From the NCBI GenBank assembly GCA_032622095.1, contig CP136062.1, forward strand, positions 156,050,875 through 156,114,874: 64,000 nucleotides of DNA, in the 5' to 3' direction. Below the pieces are notes generated by a model, which worked only from the letters and a program-made list of their open reading frames with translations, had not been told where the DNA came from and made no database searches. Shown piece after piece: positions 58,137 to 64,000 of the stretch (within the stretch, counting starts at the first letter, position 1; every line of letters begins with the position of its first letter). Position numbers and translations under genes: made by a program. This DNA is from Siphonodentalium dalli. Lineage: Eukaryota > Mollusca > Scaphopoda > Gadilida > Siphonodentaliidae.

Positions 58137-61100
58137 TCATGAATTATTACTATCATCACTGCATGTCGGTAATATTTGAGATTGCGTGGTATAAGCTTTC
58201 CACAAACAATACGTACTGCATACTACAAAGTCTGTGAATAAGTCAGCTTCATCAATTAAATCAAATAACTCCGGTGGACGTGCAGTGAGAAATACATTCA
58301 ATTGTACATCTGGGCAAAGGCTGTCTAGTTTGAGAATACATTGAATATTGAACTGGTTCATTAACTCATACCATATGTCGTTTCGATATTCCGCAATGGC
58401 GGGGCAGTTAATGATGACGTGTTGAGGGAGATCATCGTAAGCAACACCACATTTGTTGCAAGTTACAAACACGGACTCAGTACAAGCCATGATACCGGCC
58501 ACAGTCAGGTATGCCATTTTGTGTCTAGGGAACTTTCGACAGCAACGCCACAAATGGGAGACTGATAACTGTGGGTGTATAACATGAAAGCGACTGAGTG
58601 ATTTGTCACCGATCACCGCGCTTTTCCATCCGTGTTCTGAATATTCAGATATTGCCTTGCGCACTATACTTTTCCATGACGACTTTGTTGGGAATTCACT
58701 TTCAGAAACATAATTTGTAAAATACGACATCAACTGGTGGTTACCCAGAATATTTGCAATATCGGAAATGAAGGATTTTCCCGAAACCCCATCTATGAAG
58801 AACGAGTGCAGCCTTAATAAGAAAACCGATTTGGCTGCCTTCTCAGTTGTGAGGGCGCATAGACTTCCGAAGAAGAGAAGCTTCTTTTTTTCAATAAAAC
58901 TGTGAATATTTCCTATTCCCAGCAACCCTTCTACAATGTTGGTCCGTGTTTTGGAATGCAAACCTTGGATCTTTTTAAGGCAAAATCGGTGAGTTCTTTC
59001 CAGGGATAATACATCTGAATCGGTCAAGCCACATAGCAGTTCGCATCCAAAGAGACCTTTTGGCAATATTATAGATGTATAGATTGTCCTACTGCTGACT
59101 GGTGTTATACCTCCAGCATACATACCGATGTTGGACATAGCAAAATAGCTTGACCTAAGCTTCTGTTTTATTTCGTCAATGAATTCACCGTTTTGATTAT
59201 GCTTATGTATAGGGACACCTAAGTGTGTAAGACTTTCAACTTCAGATACCTGTTTCCCGCACAGAGTCCATGCCCTGTTAGTACTCGTCTTATTGTGCTC
59301 ATTTTTACTTTCATTAAAGACAATAACAACTGACTTTTGTTCATTATATCGATACCTCCATTTTCGACTGTAATTGGTGCATATAGTCAGTAGCTGCTGA
59401 AGACCTTTTTCCGAAACAGAGAGAAGTGTCATGTCATCAGCTTGTGTTGGGCATGAACAGTTTACAGAATACATATTCAGCCCTGCTCCCGAGTTTGCCA
59501 GTTCTACCAAAAGTTGGTCAACAAAGAGCATGTAAAAAAGAGGTGAAATAACGCCTCCTTGTTTTGTTCCTTGCTCTATTTGAAATTGCCTGGACTGGCA
59601 ATCTCCGTATTTTACGAAACAAGAGGTACCTTTAAGCATCTGATGAAACAGTAGCCATGATTTTCCACCAAAGCCAAGCATGTGCAGCTTATATAGCAAA
59701 CCGTCAATCCAGACGGTGTCAAATGCCTTATGGACATCAAGGAAACATGTGAATAATATACTGTTGTTTTCTAATGCAAATGCTTTAGATTCGTGTATGA
59801 TAAATGAGTCCATAAGACAGTTGACACCCTTCTGAAAACCGTGTTGCAGTTTGTGTACTTTTACCATATTGGGTACGTGAGAATTGAGTCTTGATAAGAT
59901 AACTTTCTCAAGCAGTTTGTAAATGGCAGGGAGCAGGGTTATCGCGCGATAGCTGTCAAACAACTTTCGGGGTTTGTTGCCTCCTTTATATAGAGGAACT
60001 ATTACCCCAATCTTAGCATGTTCTGGTATATAGGAGAATTGCATGATACCAGTCAATAGTGCAGCTAGGCATTTGATCAGTGCTGTACCACCAAGGACCA
60101 AGTTTTCATTGTATACATTATCCCAACCCGCGGCTTTGTTTAAGTTGAGAGTTTTCAATGCAATCTCTATCTCATCTTGGTGTACGGCTTCTGTGACATA
60201 TTTAGAGTTACTCCCCATTTCACATACTCTGTCGTTGGCGAGGAAATCGACAGTGTCGTTTACGAATTGAAAGTGACTGTGATCAAAGCTATCGTGTGCC
60301 AGAGGTTTGTAAAGTGACTCGAAGTAGTCGGCCCATCCCTTTGAAATGTCTGAGGAATTTCGCAGGGTAGATCCGTTGTATTCAAACATCTTATTTGGTC
60401 TATTTTCATGGTTGCGCCGAGATTTCATTATTTTAAAGAACGATCCTTGATCTACTTCGGCGGCTCTGTCTAATTTAGTATTGCGTTCGCTTAGAAATTG
60501 ATTGCAGCATTGTCTAAATTCACGTCTGAAAGTGCATTTTGTAGTTTTATATTCTGCATACAATGTGTTGTTCGTTTCTCGTGGTTTACCAGCATTGATC
60601 CAATTCCGTCTGTGTATTCTCATCATAGAATGTAAGTCCTTCAATCGGCAGTTCCAAAAGGGCTTAAGGTAGCTTTTGAACGTTTTTTGTGGAATCGTTT
60701 CACTGGATGCTCTCTGGATAGCGGAGATTATAGAATTATAAAGAGCGTCTACTTCATCTCGGTTGTTGATGTTGTTGTTTTGCGGTAGAAATGATTCAAG
60801 ACTGCGTTTATATATAGTAGTTGAATTTGGTGAGGATTTAAATTTCTTCCAGTTATAAAATTGGGTCGAGCTACCTGTCTGCCGTTCGGAACTGCTATAT
60901 TGAATATCGCATTTAAATAAACATACAATGGGCCTATGATTTGACACATCAGTAGCATCGTCATTAATTATTTCAGCATACACAAGAGTCATATTCATGT
61001 CGCTTTGCGAAGAAAAAACATAATCAATAGAAGTTCCCTCGCCACCAGAGGTAGGAATACATGTAGCTTGTCTACCAACACAAAGACGACTGTCATTGAC

Positions 61101-61337
61101 TGGTGTAAATTGTTTTGGTTCAAGCAGTTTACGGAGTGAGTTGTCTCTCGGGCGTGATTTCGAAAGTGAGCAGTTAAAGTCGCCCATGATAATGTTTGAT
61201 ACACACAATGGCTTTTCATATTGCAGATTTTCCGAACGCCGCACAAACGACAATTTTAGAACAAATAACGTACATGTTCTTAACAGCGTAAATTTGCCAT
61301 GACAGCATCTTAGCAATTCAACAGGGCCCACCAGCAT
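58137..61337 (-). CDS. LINE ORF2: truncated AP endonuclease, reverse transcriptase, C-terminal zinc finger
   Basis: This is an uninterrupted 1,066-codon frame. Only residues from about 50 on belong to the LINE; the first 49 codons come from the flanking direct repeat, so the apparent start is not the native one. The endonuclease part keeps GDFN (52-55), 'TSIDYVF' (102-108) and 'SNHRPI' (132-137, usually SDHRP), but its N-terminal half is missing. The reverse transcriptase begins near 440 with 'IGVIVPLYKGGNKPR', then 'YRAITLLPAIYKLLEKVILS', 'LQHGFQKG', 'FLDVHKAFDTV' (first catalytic Asp), 'QGGVISPLFYMLFVD' and 'QADD' (632-635) where the family has F/YADD. A Cys/His finger 'CNKCGVAYDDLPQHVIINC' lies near the end. 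The enzyme copies element RNA into DNA at a nick. It is of the jockey/I/CR1 kind; the clade is not certain. The lack of stops points to a recent insertion, but the copy cannot make a full endonuclease. Confidence 0.9.
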   Translation of the reverse strand: MLVGPVELLRCCHGKFTLLRTCTLFVLKLSFVRRSENLQYEKPLCVSNIIMGDFNCSLSKSRPRDNSLRKLLEPKQFTPVNDSRLCVGRQATCIPTSGGEGTSIDYVFSSQSDMNMTLVYAEIINDDATDVSNHRPIVCLFKCDIQYSSSERQTGSSTQFYNWKKFKSSPNSTTIYKRSLESFLPQNNNINNRDEVDALYNSIISAIQRASSETIPQKTFKSYLKPFWNCRLKDLHSMMRIHRRNWINAGKPRETNNTLYAEYKTTKCTFRREFRQCCNQFLSERNTKLDRAAEVDQGSFFKIMKSRRNHENRPNKMFEYNGSTLRNSSDISKGWADYFESLYKPLAHDSFDHSHFQFVNDTVDFLANDRVCEMGSNSKYVTEAVHQDEIEIALKTLNLNKAAGWDNVYNENLVLGGTALIKCLAALLTGIMQFSYIPEHAKIGVIVPLYKGGNKPRKLFDSYRAITLLPAIYKLLEKVILSRLNSHVPNMVKVHKLQHGFQKGVNCLMDSFIIHESKAFALENNSILFTCFLDVHKAFDTVWIDGLLYKLHMLGFGGKSWLLFHQMLKGTSCFVKYGDCQSRQFQIEQGTKQGGVISPLFYMLFVDQLLVELANSGAGLNMYSVNCSCPTQADDMTLLSVSEKGLQQLLTICTNYSRKWRYRYNEQKSVVIVFNESKNEHNKTSTNRAWTLCGKQVSEVESLTHLGVPIHKHNQNGEFIDEIKQKLRSSYFAMSNIGMYAGGITPVSSRTIYTSIILPKGLFGCELLCGLTDSDVLSLERTHRFCLKKIQGLHSKTRTNIVEGLLGIGNIHSFIEKKKLLFFGSLCALTTEKAAKSVFLLRLHSFFIDGVSGKSFISDIANILGNHQLMSYFTNYVSESEFPTKSSWKSIVRKAISEYSEHGWKSAVIGDKSLSRFHVIHPQLSVSHLWRCCRKFPRHKMAYLTVAGIMACTESVFVTCNKCGVAYDDLPQHVIINCPAIAEYRNDIWYELMNQFNIQCILKLDSLCPDVQLNVFLTARPPELFDLIDEADLFTDFVVCSTYCLWKAYTTQSQILPTCSDDSNNS

Positions 61338-62710
61338 CGCATCACATTGGCGGGACCAGTTGACCAGTTGTGATACTGTAATAGGATGAAACTTTAATGG
61401 TCTGACTGTATTTGTGTTCGAGGGTACGCCAATACATGGGATTCGTTAATCAAATTTATTATTTATTATTGCGACAGTTCTTTAATCTTAGTGTTCGATA
61501 TTCCGAGAGTTCGATACTTAAGAATTTACAGCGACGTGGACATGAATAACAGTCGGGCCTCATCAACATAAAATAAATGTTCCCTGAGGCATCACCATGC
61601 GCAAAAGAATCCCACCGGTATCAAATTTAAACACCATACATACATTTGGGAACAGACAATTAACACACGCGTATATATAATTGCGTAAATGATACACAAA
61701 TATCCAAATGTTTGTCTTTGTCGTGTCTTATACATGTATGTTACAACATATGTGACTTATTGGTGCTCTATATAAAGATTCACGTACATGCACGTGCGTG
61801 AGCGACACATACACGTGTAATAATTTAACGCGATGCTGAAACGGATGCCAGCTTCCGTATGTGAGGAAACTACATGCTATTCTGAAAGCTAGCGCGACCT
61901 ACATGTATATTTACATATTCGCGACTTTCGGACTATCGAATAATCGTAATATCTAACTATCTGACAAACGAACTGCCTAATTTTTTCGTCATTTGACAAA
62001 TATACAACATTCATATTTGAGAATAAGTGGGACAGTTGAAGCACAGGTCCCCAGATCAAAGATTTACTCCACCCCCAATAATACTTAATCCCATAGAAAT
62101 GTATTCAACTTGGCGGGGCCTAATTTTTATTTATTTTTTTCACTAAAAAAACAGGTTCAAAATAGAAAACAAATATTTTTGTTACATAAAGGCCTCATAT
62201 ATACGTAGACATATATTTTCTTACCCATCAATTTGATGTATCCCGTGTAAAAACATGGTCCAGAAAAACTCCTGTTATGAGCACAGGTCTGACGGAAACC
62301 GGCTGTTGAAATCCCTCGATCGAGATGGAGTCCGCTCAACTCGGTCAAAGAGCCGGATTTTGACCACACCGACTTGTGCTTCAAAAACGCACTAAACGGT
62401 AAGTAGAATATATATATTATACATAATTAGAAGCGGAATCACGGCATCATATCTCTCGTATTTATTGAAATAATCAGTTTCATAAAACCGGAAGCAAATT
62501 TAAATTGTCCAAAACAAGCCATTTTGTAAGTAAGCTGATATGACGTAACACTAATTTGTCATTGGCCCAATATAAATCAAATATATAACGAAGAAGTAAT
62601 GTACATACGCTCTAAATATTTACGAAGTTATATTCTTGTCCATGTGTATGTTTTCAAATCGGCATTCGTGTTAATTCAAACTTTATCTATTCTTTTCATT
62701 TGTTATAAAT
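61191..62710 (+). repeat. 1.5-kb direct repeat, right copy (interrupted by hAT at its end)
   Basis: It is colinear with 55872-57387 at an offset of 5,319 bp, rising to 5,323 after a 4-bp difference. Differences are about a dozen substitutions. Its last 8 bp (62703-62710) form the left target duplication of the hAT element. The repeat's continuation resumes at 63995 ('acatat'). Confidence 0.93.
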
Positions 62711-63986
62711 CAGCGTTCACGCTGTCGGTAGCCAAATTAGCCAATGGCTAATCTTTTTCGAATTTGGCTAATAAAAATTTCATTTGGCTAAACTTTTTTT
62801 TACCGCAAATGGAGACTGAAAGCATGGAGTCAGAAAGCTAATTCATAAAAGCGCTCAATAGATCGACATTCAAGACGAAGGTAGGTGACGAAAGTATTTC
62901 ATTAATTTCGTTCCGTTACAGCAAAAGGTAAGCTCTAACATTTAGTGTACAGTAAACATATTTTTATTTCCAAATCTAACATAAATTTTGGCAAGTGGGT
63001 TTTCAATTCTGTGATGTGAACGTTCTAGTCCGAAAATATCGAAAGTGGGAATATATTGCCGACTGTACAAAGGGAAACCCGATCGCGGACAGTACAAAGG
63101 GAAACCCGATCGACAACTCTATCAACCAAGCGATCACACAGTGATATGCAATCATCTTCAGTTTTCACAAGACGGACATTCAAAGACGCATGGGCCGTGG
63201 TTGAATCATGACAATGTGAAGAAAGCAATATTTTGTAAAGTGTGCATTGATGCTGGTATATAAGCAATTTGTTCGTAACAGGCTGTTTTAATCTGGAGAA
63301 AAATTACGTCATTCTGCACGAAACAGCAAAAGGTTATTATTTTACATTTAATCCCCTAATCCCCCATTGTCTGTCTGGTCACTCACGGGACTCCCGCACA
63401 ATGCATGTTTATGATGACATTGTATTTATGTCGGTCGAGGTTTATGAGCACCAAGTGTAAGACAATAGCTTAATCAGCCAAATGTGAATCACGACAGATA
63501 TTTTGTGGCTATTTGTCGTCAATACCGATACGGACAAAATAATATGAATGCTTTTATGACGGATTGTAATTTGATAATGGCGTAACAATATTAAGTTATT
63601 AGTTTCCAGATGTCACTTAGATATTTTCGCAAGGATAAATATTTAATGAGTTAAAAAAAGATATTGATATAAAACAAAAAAATAATGACATTAAGAAGGA
63701 CAATCCCGGGTTACGCCCCCCCAATCACTCTTTCACATAATGATTAATAAATTTTTAATAAATGATATATATAAAAATACTTCTAGTTCATAAAAATTAT
63801 TTAAATTATTGTGTATTTTACCTGTGTCTGTTAGATTTCCGACCAGAAAACGATGATTTAATTTGGCCAAAGTTTTTTTTAATTTGGCCAAAAAACATTT
63901 GGCTAAAGTTTTTTTCATTTGGCTAATAAAATTTTCATTTGGCTAAACTTTTGGCTAAAGATTTTTTCGGTCCAGCGTGAACACTG
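62711..63986. mobile_element. hAT-superfamily DNA transposon, non-autonomous, 1,276 bp
   Basis: The left end 'cagcgttcacgctg' and the right end, read inversely as 'cagtgttcacgctg', are terminal inverted repeats with the hAT CAGNGTT start. The element is flanked by an 8-bp duplication 'ttataaat' (62703-62710 and 63987-63994), the size diagnostic of hAT. Subterminal zones at both ends are packed with 'tttggctaa' in direct and inverted form, likely transposase binding sites. The paralogous site at 57380-57387 is unoccupied. No full transposase is present, so it would need one in trans. Confidence 0.93.
63045..63263 (+). pseudogene. Remnant of a hAT transposase N-terminus (zinc-finger region)
   Basis: A 72-codon frame includes 'FSQDGHSKTHGPWLNHDNVK' followed by 'KAIFCKVCIDAG'. 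This resembles the W...FC.(K/L)C pattern at the N-terminus of TTF-finger-bearing hAT-derived proteins (ZNF862/KIAA1586-like). The frame stops immediately after, and no dimerisation or catalytic domain follows. A tandem 'aagggaaacccgatcg' duplication lies at its start (about 63069-63113). The assignment is plausible from position inside a hAT element. Confidence 0.5.
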
Positions 63987-63994
63987 TTATAAAT
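63987..63994 (+). repeat. Right 8-bp target-site duplication of the hAT element
   Basis: 'ttataaat' is identical to 62703-62710 and to the single copy at 57380-57387. Confidence 0.9.
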
Positions 63995-64000
63995 ACATAT

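Larger units (their letters stand above)
57388..61190 (-). mobile_element. Young 5'-truncated LINE (non-LTR retrotransposon)
   Basis: On the minus strand the element runs from inside the endonuclease domain (61190), through a complete reverse transcriptase frame ending at 58137, to a 3' UTR of about 725 bp. The 3' UTR contains a large CA/TA microsatellite. The end is 'ctccgaaattggaggaaata' + 'aagg' with an AATAAA, followed by a (TA)n tail at about 57388-57411. Both ends abut the two 1.5-kb direct repeats exactly. Truncation at the 5' end is usual for target-primed reverse transcription. Confidence 0.88.

Noticed and set aside
55872-62710. LTR retrotransposon with 1.5-kb LTRs
   Set aside because: The enclosed enzyme is an endonuclease/reverse transcriptase of the non-LTR type with a (TA)n tail; there is no integrase, protease, primer-binding site or polypurine tract, and the repeats lack TG...CA ends.

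Overview
This window is animal nuclear DNA. The one convincing host gene has four exons with GT-AG introns. There is no bacterial-style gene packing, and most of the sequence is repeats: several LINE clades, a hAT transposon, tRNA-like SINE heads, satellites and CCCTAA telomere-like motifs. The repeat mix, including a degenerate copy of the 'TTTTAGCTCA' family common in bivalves, suggests a marine invertebrate, most likely a mollusc. That assignment is inference from style and not proof.

Layout. 0-3 kb: short tandem and dispersed repeats, including a 173-bp tandem array. 3-18.6 kb: mostly unexplained AT-rich DNA with a long tRNA-like hairpin (4.8-5.0 kb), a TTAA-flanked MITE (5.7-6.2 kb), a SINE-like head (7.1 kb) and three dead LINE remnants: L1/Tx1-like at 9.65-11.07 kb, a LINE ORF1 with zinc knuckle on the minus strand at 11.8-13.2 kb, and L2/CR1-like at 14.3-15.1 kb. 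18.7-28.9 kb: a complete plus-strand gene for an RGK-family (Rad/Gem/Rem/Kir) small GTPase of 268 aa with TATA box and poly(A) signal. Its introns hold a LINE fragment, a duplicated dispersed repeat and a small telomere-like island.

29.3-32.4 kb: degenerate CCCTAA/GGGACGGGAC minisatellite. 31.03-34.25 kb: a 3,221-bp segment repeated at 52.53-55.75 kb with a constant 21,500-bp offset, no indels seen and about nine substitutions. 37.7-47.05 kb: a 162-bp satellite of about 57 monomers with nested higher-order repeats. 47.05-49.1 kb: an older degenerate tandem repeat. 49.25-52.34 kb: a 130-bp satellite with two subfamilies.

55.87-64 kb: a young, 5'-truncated LINE with an uninterrupted reading frame (endonuclease remnant, reverse transcriptase, C-terminal zinc finger) lies on the minus strand. 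It is bounded exactly by two near-identical 1.5-kb direct repeats, so it is either a giant target-site duplication or one period of a tandem duplication. The right-hand repeat was later hit by a 1,276-bp hAT element with an 8-bp duplication, while the left-hand repeat preserves the empty site.

Apart from the RGK gene I see no other host gene I can defend. From about 29 kb onward the window looks like satellite-rich, recently rearranged, possibly heterochromatic DNA.
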